Assembly: GCA_027063545.1 (NCBI GenBank)
Contig: JAMORN010000154.1
Coordinates: 1 to 6,380, forward strand
Length of the DNA stretch: 6,380 nt
Direction of reading: 5' to 3'
Origin: JAMORN01 sp027063545 [NCBI: bacterium]
Lineage (GTDB): Bacteria; JAMORN01
Shown: positions 1 through 6,318 of the stretch, piece after piece
Position numbering within the stretch: position 1 is the first letter of the stretch
Layout of the letters: every line of letters starts with the position of its first letter
Notes under the pieces: model-generated
What the model was told of the DNA's origin: nothing
Databases searched by the model: none
The model's input: only the letters and a program-made list of their open reading frames with translations
Program-made: the position numbers and the translations under genes

Positions 1-309
1 TATATTAATTTCATCTACTTTTTCATAAAAGTTATTATCTATTATATATTTTGCCAATGCTCTTATACCATTACCACACATCTCAGCAAAACTTCCATCA
101 CTATTCCAATAATCCATGAAATAAAATCCACTTTCTCCTCTAACTAATCCAATTAGTCCATCGCATCCAATTCCAAAGTGTCTATCACATATTTTTTTTG
201 CGAGTTCACTCATTTTTTCTCTGGGGATAATTCCAGAGAGATTATCAAATATAACAAAATCATTACCTAAACCATGAATTTTTTGAAATTCTATTTTTAT
301 CTTTGCCAT
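1..309 (-). CDS. dapF: Diaminopimelate epimerase, N-terminal part (runs off the left edge)
   Basis: The reverse strand from 309 encodes 103 codons with no stop. DapF interconverts LL- and meso-diaminopimelate in the cytoplasm, the penultimate step of lysine synthesis and the source of meso-DAP for peptidoglycan. The family signatures are clear: FQKIHGLGNDFV at residues 8-19 with the substrate-binding Asn16, CDRHFGIGCDGL at 41-52, and NSDGSFAEMCGNGIR at 69-83. Cys78 in that last motif is the first of the two catalytic cysteines. The second lies in the C-terminal half, outside the window. The usual family length is about 270-280 residues, so just over a third is seen. The ATG at 309-307 is supported by AAGGAG at 324-319, nine bases upstream, and by the short lead into the first motif. 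It is the last visible gene of the leftward unit, two bases after the HAD gene. Identification is secure; completeness cannot be judged. Confidence 0.96.
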   Translation of the reverse strand, partial: MAKIKIEFQKIHGLGNDFVIFDNLSGIIPREKMSELAKKICDRHFGIGCDGLIGLVRGESGFYFMDYWNSDGSFAEMCGNGIRALAKYIIDNNFYEKVDEINI

Positions 310-311
310 AT

Positions 312-959
312 TTATCTTCTCCTTTTTATATAGTGTATTATATCATATATATTATTTATAATAGTAATATCATTTGTTTTCCCATTTAAAGAAGAATTAT
401 CATATTCCCATTTTAACCAAAAACATTTCCATCCTAAATTACAAGCAGGATATAAATTTATAAGTCTATCATCTATAAAAATTATATCATTTTCATTAGG
501 GTATATCTTTTTTATATATTGATTAACCTTTTTATAGCTTTCTTTATTTGGTTTTCCAGAAAAACTAAAAAATTCGATATCAAAGATTTCATTAAAAAAT
601 TCATGTATTCCCAGCATTTTTAAACCTTTTTTAATATATCTTTTTAACCCATTACTAAATATAAATTTATCACCTTCTATATGATTTAATAGATTTATCA
701 GATCAGAATCTTTTTTTAATGTTAGATCTATATCTAGAATAAAATCGAAGTACTCTTTAGGATTAATATTATGATGTAGTTTTAGCCCTTCTATAGTGGT
801 ACCATATTTATTATAATAATCTTTTCTTATATTATGAGCTTTTTCGATAGAAACATTTAGTTTTATTTTTATAAATTCAGCTATTTTATCATCAATTTTT
901 TCAATTATACCTAAGTCAGCGGGATATAAAACATTATCGTAATCAAAAATAAAAATCAT
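312..959 (-). CDS. HAD-superfamily hydrolase, pyrimidine 5'-nucleotidase type
   Basis: This 215-residue cytoplasmic protein has all four HAD motifs. Motif I is FDYDNVLYP at 5-13, with Asp6 the expected nucleophile and Asp8 the general acid/base. Motif II is FSNG at 101-104 with Ser102. The motif III lysine is Lys136 in SGKP, and motif IV is FIDDRLINL at 161-169 with Mg-binding Asp163/Asp164. The LYP after motif I and YGTT at 52-55 in the helical cap are typical of the SDT1/Phm8-like pyrimidine 5'-nucleotidase group (HAD subfamily IA). This suggests dephosphorylation of a nucleotide or another small phosphate ester, but the true substrate cannot be read from sequence. Length is normal for the group. 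The ATG at 959-957 places motif I five residues in, as expected; GAGGAAG at 980-974 is a ribosome-binding site with a rather long 14-base spacer. The gene starts 6 bases after the 212-residue gene, and its last codons contain the dapF ribosome-binding site. Confidence 0.85.
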   Translation of the reverse strand: MIFIFDYDNVLYPADLGIIEKIDDKIAEFIKIKLNVSIEKAHNIRKDYYNKYGTTIEGLKLHHNINPKEYFDFILDIDLTLKKDSDLINLLNHIEGDKFIFSNGLKRYIKKGLKMLGIHEFFNEIFDIEFFSFSGKPNKESYKKVNQYIKKIYPNENDIIFIDDRLINLYPACNLGWKCFWLKWEYDNSSLNGKTNDITIINNIYDIIHYIKRRR

Positions 960-965
960 AAATTA

Positions 966-1604
966 TTATATATCTTCCTCAATCCCATCAATTAATTCAG
1001 TTAACATCTTTATTTCTTCAATGTATTGAGAAGTATAATCTTCTTTAGAATCAAAATATTCCAATAATTCCTCTGTAATTTCATCATTTAAATCAAAAGT
1101 GGATTTTTTTACTTTATCGCCAACTTCAAATCCCCATCTTTCTAATAATTCTGGAGTAACCTCTAAGGCATCTTCTAGAGATAAAAATTTCATTGGTCCC
1201 CAAAATGCCCACCATGATTTAATTCTATTTGAGGTAGCTTTATTAAAACAAGATTCTATTCTTCCATACATATCTTTAATCTTTACAACAGTCATCATTC
1301 CTGTTATTAAGATTTTATCTTTATATTCTTCATTTATTCCTTTATATTTTGTAAGAAAGAAGATATACTTTTTTTGTCTTTTAACAAATAAATCCCTTTC
1401 TTTTAGATTTAAACAATCATAATATCCAAAAGTAGAAGTCTCTATATTAGGATCTTTTAATTTAAAATCTTTTCTTTGTTCTCCAAAAATATCCCTAATA
1501 GGAAGTTCTGCTGATAAACTGGTATTATAAGTGAGTATAAATCCTTCTTTGCTTGTTGTAGTGTAATCATCCCATAAGAAAAGGTTGATATCATTATTTA
1601 GCAT
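966..1604 (-). CDS. Conserved-looking protein of unknown function, 212 residues
   Basis: I do not recognise this family. The product looks soluble and cytoplasmic: no signal peptide and no membrane segment. The N-terminal half reads as alternating strands. A hydrophobic strand pair, KKYIFFLTKY (78-87) and KILITGMMTVVKIKD (97-111), resembles the core of small beta-barrel nucleotide- or RNA-binding folds such as PUA/EVE-like domains, but that is only an impression. A Trp-rich stretch SWWAFWGPMKF at 130-140 is striking and may mark a ligand pocket. The segment LSLEDALEVTPELLERWGFEVGDKV (141-165) is helical with a short turn. The C-terminal 40 residues are acidic and helical. The ATG at 1604-1602 has AGGAGA at 1616-1611, six bases upstream. 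It is the first gene of the leftward unit with the HAD hydrolase and dapF. That it is a real gene rests on the ribosome-binding site, the tight spacing and the protein-like composition. Confidence 0.8.
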   Translation of the reverse strand: MLNNDINLFLWDDYTTTSKEGFILTYNTSLSAELPIRDIFGEQRKDFKLKDPNIETSTFGYYDCLNLKERDLFVKRQKKYIFFLTKYKGINEEYKDKILITGMMTVVKIKDMYGRIESCFNKATSNRIKSWWAFWGPMKFLSLEDALEVTPELLERWGFEVGDKVKKSTFDLNDEITEELLEYFDSKEDYTSQYIEEIKMLTELIDGIEEDI

Positions 1605-1739
1605 GTTAAATCTCCTATTTAAAATTTAAGTTTTAATAAAAGTAGAAAAAAATTTATTTTATATATAGAAATTTATGTTAAACTAAAAATAGAAAAAATA
1701 GATATATAAAATCAAGAGAAAAAATAGGAGAAGATATAG
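1605..1739. promoter_or_regulatory. Divergent intergenic region, presumed promoters for both blocks
   Basis: This 135-base gap separates the leftward hypothetical-HAD-dapF unit from rightward argJ, so it must hold at least one promoter in each direction. It is almost pure A/T. On the plus strand the best -10-like site is in TATATAAAAT at 1703-1712, with TTAAAC at 1678-1683 as a poor -35 at non-ideal spacing. On the minus strand TATAAA (1663-1658) is a fair -10, but the only good -35-like hexamer, TTAACA (1681-1676), is too close to pair with it. I see no arginine-repressor operator resembling known ARG boxes and no riboswitch or hairpin. The argJ ribosome-binding site AGGAG is at 1726-1730. 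The inference of promoters rests on gene layout; the exact elements are uncertain. Confidence 0.4.
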
Positions 1740-2960
1740 ATGTATGATTTTCATATAATAAAAGGCGGTGTTACTGCACCTTTAGGATTTGATGCTGCAG
1801 GAATTAGAGTTCCTATAAGGGAGGATAATAAGAGAAAGCCTGATCTTGCTGCTATTTATTGTAGAGAAAGAGCAATTGTTGCAGGAGCTTTTACAACTAA
1901 TGTGGTAAAAGCAGCCCCTGTTTTATGGGATATGGAAATAGTAAAAAAAGGATATGCAAGAATAATAGTTGCAAATTCTGGTATTGCTAATGCAGCTACA
2001 GGGAAAGAAGGTTATAATGATATGATAAAGATTATAAAAAGTATTTCTGAGGTATGGGATATACCAGAAGAAGAGATTTTAGTTGCTTCTACAGGAGTAA
2101 TTGGAGAGAGATTACCTGTTGATAGAATAATTAAGAAACTTCCAGCTTTAAAGAAGAAATTAGGAAGAGATATAAAAGAAACATATGCTAAAGCTATAAT
2201 GACTACAGATACTTTTCCCAAGACAGCTGCTGTATCTTTGGATATAGATGAGCATATAGTAACAATAGGAGGTGTAGCTAAAGGAGCTGGGATGATACAT
2301 CCTAATCTTGCAACTATGTTAGCCTTTTTTACTACAGATGTAAATATAACAAAAGAGATGCTTGATATTGCAATAAAAAGAGTCGTAGAGCATTCTTTTA
2401 ATTCAATAACTGTAGATGGTGACACATCAACAAATGATACAGTTCTTATTATGTCTAGTAATATGGCGGGAAACAGAATAATAGATAAGGAAGATGAGAG
2501 ATTTGAGAAATTTTATAAGGCTTTAGAATTTGTAGCTCAAGATTTAGCAAAAAAGATAGTAAAAGATGGAGAAGGTGCAACAAAGTTAATTACTATTATA
2601 GTTGAAGGGTTAAAAAGCTATGAAGATGCGAAAAAAATAGCTGTTAGTATTGCTAAGTCAAATTTAGTAAAAACTGCCTTTTTTGGTAATGATCCTAATT
2701 GGGGGAGAATTTTAGCAGCAGCTGGAAGTGCTGGAGTAGATTTTGATCCTAATAAGATAGAGATATTACTAAATGATATTCCAATTGTACAGGATGGTAT
2801 AACTTCAGAGTATTTTGAAGAGTCAATAGTAAAGAATGAAATGAAAAAGAAAGAGGTTACTTTGGTAGTAAACTTTCACAATGGGCCTGTAAGTAGTACT
2901 GTTTGGACATGCGATATGACTTATGATTACATAAAGATTAACGCATCATATAGAACTTAA
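1740..2960 (+). CDS. argJ: Glutamate N-acetyltransferase / ornithine acetyltransferase ArgJ
   Basis: ArgJ transfers the acetyl group of N-acetylornithine to glutamate, releasing ornithine and closing the cyclic arginine pathway. Some members also use acetyl-CoA as N-acetylglutamate synthase; sequence alone does not show which type this is. The 406 residues match the usual family length. The opening GGVTAPLGFDAAGI (9-22) is typical. STGVIGERLP (117-126) carries the Thr118-Gly119 oxyanion-hole pair. GAGMIHPNLATML (182-194) contains the self-cleavage site between Ala191 and Thr192; Thr192 becomes the N-terminal nucleophile of the beta chain. VDGDTSTND (225-233) and FGNDPNWGRILAAAG (315-329) are further signatures, and the end NASYRT supplies the Asn401 and Thr406 conserved in the active site. 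No key residue is missing. The ATG is preceded by AGGAG with a nine-base spacer. It stands as a single gene: no argC, argB or argD adjoins it, and a sigma-54 promoter begins the next unit. Confidence 0.97.
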   Translation: MYDFHIIKGGVTAPLGFDAAGIRVPIREDNKRKPDLAAIYCRERAIVAGAFTTNVVKAAPVLWDMEIVKKGYARIIVANSGIANAATGKEGYNDMIKIIKSISEVWDIPEEEILVASTGVIGERLPVDRIIKKLPALKKKLGRDIKETYAKAIMTTDTFPKTAAVSLDIDEHIVTIGGVAKGAGMIHPNLATMLAFFTTDVNITKEMLDIAIKRVVEHSFNSITVDGDTSTNDTVLIMSSNMAGNRIIDKEDERFEKFYKALEFVAQDLAKKIVKDGEGATKLITIIVEGLKSYEDAKKIAVSIAKSNLVKTAFFGNDPNWGRILAAAGSAGVDFDPNKIEILLNDIPIVQDGITSEYFEESIVKNEMKKKEVTLVVNFHNGPVSSTVWTCDMTYDYIKINASYRT

Positions 2961-3007
2961 ATTTTTTTCTTTGTTTTTCTTCTTTAAGCTTCCTTTTTTA
3001 TTCCTTT
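2961..3007 (+). other. Pyrimidine-rich tract between argJ and the flagellar promoter
   Basis: Almost every base here is T or C on the plus strand, broken only by A at 2961, a G at 2973, AAG at 2986-2988 and an A at 3000. No stem of useful length precedes any of the T runs, so a classical intrinsic terminator for argJ is not evident; the only palindrome is the six-base AAGCTT at 2986-2991. The tract abuts the -24 element of the sigma-54 promoter. It may simply be a flexible AT-rich upstream region, or a weak transcription-termination zone. Confidence 0.4.
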
Positions 3008-3024
3008 TTGGCATATTTATTGCA
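3008..3024 (+). promoter_or_regulatory. Sigma-54 (RpoN) -24/-12 promoter for the hook gene cluster
   Basis: The 17 bases TTGGCATATTTATTGCA align without gaps to the sigma-54 consensus YTGGCACGRNNNTTGCW. All six bases of the -24 core YTGGCA and all five of the -12 core TTGCW match; the three mismatches are in the CGR positions. The invariant GG (3010-3011) and GC (3022-3023) are separated by exactly ten bases, the spacing sigma-54 requires. Transcription should start near 3034-3036, giving a leader of about 45 bases before the ATG at 3080. Sigma-54 promoters need an AAA+ activator bound upstream, so the cluster should be switched on by a flagellar or other response regulator rather than expressed constitutively. 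No sigma-28-like or good sigma-70-like site competes with it in this gap. Confidence 0.8.
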
Positions 3025-3079
3025 TTCCCATTTTTAATGTAAATACTGAAAAAATTTTTGAGAAAGGAGATGTAAAATT

Positions 3080-3691
3080 ATGGATGAAAGGAAATTAATA
3101 ATTATTATAATGATCGTATTTATGATTTCTCAGTTTATTATATTTGGAACCTTATTTTTTGCAGGATTATTTAGATTTGAAGTTTCAACGCCGGAAAGTA
3201 GTAAGATTTTTGATGTACACACTGTATTAGAAAATAAACGAGAAGTACGATTGGATTCAATATTAGCCAAAAATTATTATATGTATGAAGCATTAAAGAG
3301 ACAACAAAAGTTATTAGAAGCTAAACAGGAAAGTTTAATTGTATATGAGAATAGAATAAAGATGTTAGAAAAGGAGATTCAAAAAAGAAAAGCTGAGATT
3401 GAGAAGACAAAAAAAGAAATAGAGAATTTGGTTCTTGAGAATAAAAAATTAGAAGCCAAAAAAGAGACTATTCTAGATAAAAAGTATAAAAGATTGGCTA
3501 AAATATACGCTAATATAGAACCCCAGCAAGCAGCTAGATATTTGGAAGCTATGGATAGTAAAACAGCAATAGAAATTTTAATAAGGATGAATCCAGAGAA
3601 TGCAGGCGCTATAATGAAGTACTTAAAGGATACAAAAAAGGGTATAGAAATTACTAAAGCTGCCTTAAAAGGGTTAATAAAAAAGAATTAA
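3080..3691 (+). CDS. Membrane-anchored coiled-coil flagellar protein, MotE/YlxF/FlbB-like
   Basis: This 203-residue protein has three parts. Residues 6-31 form one transmembrane helix with a very short N-terminus (MDERK) on the likely cytoplasmic side. A long charged helix (about 66-132, rich in Glu, Lys and Leu) is probably a coiled coil. A compact C-terminal domain follows at about 137-187, with IEPQQAARYLEAMDSKTAIEILIRM at its centre, which resembles the MgtE N-terminal/FliG-like helical repeat. This arrangement and the position immediately before fliK match YlxF of Bacillus, FlbB of Borrelia and MotE-type proteins, which act at the stator or motor base. A periplasmic placement of the coiled coil is the usual picture for a single N-terminal anchor. 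The ATG is chosen because AAAGGAG at 3063-3069 sits ten bases upstream and the membrane segment follows at once. It is first in the sigma-54-driven unit. The exact role is inferred from context. Confidence 0.8.
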   Translation: MDERKLIIIIMIVFMISQFIIFGTLFFAGLFRFEVSTPESSKIFDVHTVLENKREVRLDSILAKNYYMYEALKRQQKLLEAKQESLIVYENRIKMLEKEIQKRKAEIEKTKKEIENLVLENKKLEAKKETILDKKYKRLAKIYANIEPQQAARYLEAMDSKTAIEILIRMNPENAGAIMKYLKDTKKGIEITKAALKGLIKKN

Positions 3692-3708
3692 TATAAAAGG
3701 AGAAAGCC

Positions 3709-5535
3709 ATGCTAAACTCTACTAATATCACCTCTTTAAATAAAATAGAGAAAATTCAGATGAACGATTTGAATTTTAATAAGAATAATGATTTAAAAGA
3801 AGAAAATTTTTCCTCTTTTGAAAGTTTATTAGATTTACTGTTGTCTAAAACTTTTAACAGTACAATACAGACCCAATCTATAGATAATTCTGCAAATACA
3901 TTAAATAACTCTATAAAAAATAGTTTTTTAGATAGATTAAAATACGATAATAGCCGTGTAATGAAAAATATAGATCAAAGAGAATATGTAAAAATAGAAA
4001 AGAAGTCTTTAGATAAAGAAAGTAAAGCTATTAATAGGAAAGATAATAAAATAGAAAATAAAATAGAAGAAATAAAAGACTCAGAAGATTTGAAAAAAAC
4101 AAAAAGAAAGATTCCAAAAAGAAATTATAAAGTCTACACCCAAGAATTATTTTATTTAAATATTAGCCTTATCCAAACAATAGTAACAGATTTGAATAAT
4201 AAATTAGATGTAAATGAATTAAGTAAGTCTAAATTTTCAGATCCTATTATAGAAAATAGCGAGACTTTAAATAACTTTATAAATAAACTTTCAAATATTT
4301 TAAATAATTTTTTTAAGTTAGAAGATTATACAAATAAAGATGTTCCAAAAGAAAATATATTATCAGTATTAAAAACAATAAAACAAGAACTTCTTTTATT
4401 AAAAGAGAATGAAATATTTAAAAATTTAGTTCAATCAAATGAATTCCAACATAAATTAGATTATAATCTTAAACTTCTTGATAGTCTTATAAATTTTTTT
4501 GCTTCTAAGGATAATAATGAATTAGAAAATAATGAGGATTTGCATTTTAATAAATTAGTAGAACTACTAAATAAAGATTTAAAAGATATTAATAAAAATT
4601 TTACGTCTACTAATAAATTAAATAATGAAAACCAGACTTCTGAAAAACAATATATTTCTCAAAAGATCTTCGTAGAATTAAAAAAATTAAGTGTAGAATT
4701 TAAAGAAATAGAAATAAAGTTAAATAATGAGCCTAAAATAAGTAAAGATGCTTTATCTTCTTTAAAGAATATGTTGTCCCAATTGGAAAATAATGTTTAT
4801 TTGAAAGAAAATAAGGTATCATTAAATAATGATTTTAACCAAAATTCTATCCAAATTGATCAGTCTTTAGGTTTTAATATTAAAGAAGGTAAAAAAACAT
4901 CTAATATAATAAATACTTTTTTTAATAAAGATGGTAAAGGAAAAATTTTCCCTACAATAAAAGAGGATAATAATCAATCAATAGTTTCTAATCATCAAAA
5001 TGGAAAAAATTTTTCTGAAATAGCCAATTCTGGGAAAATTTTAAACATAGAAGAGGTAAAAGAACCAGAAAATCTAATTAAAACAGAAAAAAGTACTAAA
5101 AATTATGGTAAAAATATAATAGAACAAATAAAATCAGAATTTAAGAAATATACCAATATTCATAAAGTTAAACATATAACAGTTAAATTAGAACCTAAAA
5201 CTCTAGGAAAGTTAGATATTGAGTTAGTTTTCAAAGACAAAGATTTAAAAATGCATATTAAAGTTTTAAATCCTGAAACTCATGCTATATTAAAGGAAAA
5301 TATTCATCATTTAAAGGAGACTTTGAATAATATTGGCATAAATATTGTAAATATAGATTTAGAGATGAAAGAGAATAATGAAGAGAACTTCAAAGAAGCT
5401 TTAAATAAAGAGTTTGGTTCTTTTAAAGACAATAGCAAAGAAAAAGAAAATTTAGATTATAAAGAAGATAGTAATGGAAATAAAAGATTTTTAAAGAGAA
5501 AATATGGTAACTCAAGATATGAGATAATAATATAA
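3709..5535 (+). CDS. fliK: Flagellar hook-length control protein FliK
   Basis: FliK is secreted through the flagellar export apparatus, measures the growing hook and switches the export gate from hook to filament substrates. The identifying part is the C-terminal Flg_hook domain at about 472-558. It includes VKLEPKTLGKLDIELVFKD (492-510), the family's LxPxxLGxlxVxl signature, followed by LKENIHHLKETLNNIGINIVNIDLEM with the usual Leu and Gly spacing. A charged tail of about 50 residues follows. The first 470 residues are low-complexity, very rich in Asn, Lys, Ser, Glu and Leu, with no cysteine that I can see and few prolines. This part is expected to be poorly conserved and to act as the ruler and secretion region. 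At 608 residues it is longer than the roughly 400-500 of well-studied FliKs. AAAAGGAG at 3695-3702 with a six-base spacer supports the ATG. It lies 17 bases after the MotE-like gene and 14 before flgD, in the standard order. Confidence 0.88.
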   Translation: MLNSTNITSLNKIEKIQMNDLNFNKNNDLKEENFSSFESLLDLLLSKTFNSTIQTQSIDNSANTLNNSIKNSFLDRLKYDNSRVMKNIDQREYVKIEKKSLDKESKAINRKDNKIENKIEEIKDSEDLKKTKRKIPKRNYKVYTQELFYLNISLIQTIVTDLNNKLDVNELSKSKFSDPIIENSETLNNFINKLSNILNNFFKLEDYTNKDVPKENILSVLKTIKQELLLLKENEIFKNLVQSNEFQHKLDYNLKLLDSLINFFASKDNNELENNEDLHFNKLVELLNKDLKDINKNFTSTNKLNNENQTSEKQYISQKIFVELKKLSVEFKEIEIKLNNEPKISKDALSSLKNMLSQLENNVYLKENKVSLNNDFNQNSIQIDQSLGFNIKEGKKTSNIINTFFNKDGKGKIFPTIKEDNNQSIVSNHQNGKNFSEIANSGKILNIEEVKEPENLIKTEKSTKNYGKNIIEQIKSEFKKYTNIHKVKHITVKLEPKTLGKLDIELVFKDKDLKMHIKVLNPETHAILKENIHHLKETLNNIGINIVNIDLEMKENNEENFKEALNKEFGSFKDNSKEKENLDYKEDSNGNKRFLKRKYGNSRYEIII

Positions 5536-5549
5536 AAAGGAGTATAAAA

Positions 5550-6287
5550 ATGGAAGTAAAACCATTAAACGTAGAAGAGTTAATGCAAAGCTTTCAAAAT
5601 AAAGATAATAATAAAACAGAAAGAAATGTTTCCAAAGATCCTCTTAAGTGGGATAAGACGGAGTTTTTAAAACTTTTAATTATGCAATTAAAATATCAAA
5701 ATCCTATGAATCCTGTTGATAATGAAGGCTTTGTTGAGCAATTATCTCAACTTACAGCATTGGAAACTTCACAAAATACATATAATTTATTAAAAGAAAT
5801 GAAAGATAGTTTTGATAATATAGAAAGTACTTTTAAAAATTCTGCCGAGAGCTTAAAACAGGCTTCTGTATTAAACATTATAGGAAAAAAAGCAGTTGTT
5901 TTAGGGGATAGATTTAGTGTTGAAGATACAGAAAATCCTGTAGAAATCAATTTTAAATTTAGTGAACCTAATGAATTGCCTGATAGATTTAGAATGGAAA
6001 TATATGATAATGCAGGTAACCTAATTAATTACTATACGATTTTGAGTTCTACATTAAAAGATGGAGAAGGTAGTTTTAATTGGGATTTAAGAGATAATAA
6101 TGGAATATTAGTACCTAAAGGCGAATATAAGGTTATTTTTAAAGATTTTGATGGTAATATAATAAACGATGGCGGAATATTGACTGAAGGTAGTGTAGAT
6201 GGGGTAAAATTTTTGAAAGAAGGTCAAGTATCATTAATTATAAATGGAAATGTATATAATTTTGAAGACATTGAAGAAATAAAATAA
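5550..6287 (+). CDS. flgD: Flagellar hook assembly (hook cap) protein FlgD
   Basis: FlgD is exported and forms the temporary cap under which FlgE subunits polymerise into the hook. The N-terminal family signature is clear at 38-72: EFLKLLIMQLKYQNPMNP is followed closely by FVEQLSQLTALE. The middle (about 108-140) fits the small beta domain, beginning with IIGKKAVVLGD. The Ig-like domain follows at about 140-215, with the typical FNWDLRDNNGILVPKGEYKV at 176-195. The segment 78-105 is helical. At 245 residues the length is normal for the family. The ATG has AAGGAG at 5537-5542, seven bases upstream. No membrane segment or Sec signal is present, as expected for a type III export substrate. It sits between fliK and flgE, the standard hook order, and should be co-transcribed with both. 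Confidence 0.95.
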   Translation: MEVKPLNVEELMQSFQNKDNNKTERNVSKDPLKWDKTEFLKLLIMQLKYQNPMNPVDNEGFVEQLSQLTALETSQNTYNLLKEMKDSFDNIESTFKNSAESLKQASVLNIIGKKAVVLGDRFSVEDTENPVEINFKFSEPNELPDRFRMEIYDNAGNLINYYTILSSTLKDGEGSFNWDLRDNNGILVPKGEYKVIFKDFDGNIINDGGILTEGSVDGVKFLKEGQVSLIINGNVYNFEDIEEIK

Positions 6288-6305
6288 AAAAATTTAAAAT
6301 AAAAA

Positions 6306-6312
6306 AAGGAGG
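6306..6312 (+). promoter_or_regulatory. Strong ribosome-binding site of flgE
   Basis: AAAGGAGG is nearly complementary to the whole anti-Shine-Dalgarno core and lies six bases before the ATG at 6319. It is the strongest such site in the window, which fits the need for about a hundred or more hook subunits per flagellum compared with a handful of FlgD or FliK molecules. It also fixes the start of the truncated flgE. Confidence 0.75.
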
Positions 6313-6318
6313 CCCAAG

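Noticed and set aside
1099-1422. Plus-strand open frame of 107 codons opposite the 212-residue gene
   Set aside because: It lies wholly antisense to a better-supported gene that has a ribosome-binding site and operon spacing; it has no recognisable domain.
2012-2425. Minus-strand open frame of 137 codons inside argJ
   Set aside because: It is antisense to conserved catalytic regions of argJ, and its hydrophobic composition is what the complement of argJ codons would give.
2981-3009. Possible intrinsic terminator of argJ around AAGCTT and the following T runs
   Set aside because: The palindrome is only six bases with no loop and no extension, so it cannot form a stable hairpin.
3070-3075. 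ATG-TAA start-stop pair directly after the GGAG of the MotE-like gene
   Set aside because: It touches the Shine-Dalgarno sequence with no spacer, so ribosomes are not expected to start there; the ATG at 3080 is correctly spaced.
5747-5950. Minus-strand open frame of 67 codons inside flgD
   Set aside because: It is antisense to a well-identified gene, short and without family features.
6281-6318. A-rich gap between flgD and flgE as a possible promoter or terminator
   Set aside because: It is only 31 bases of mostly A with no stem and no promoter hexamer pair; it is simply leader for the flgE ribosome-binding site.
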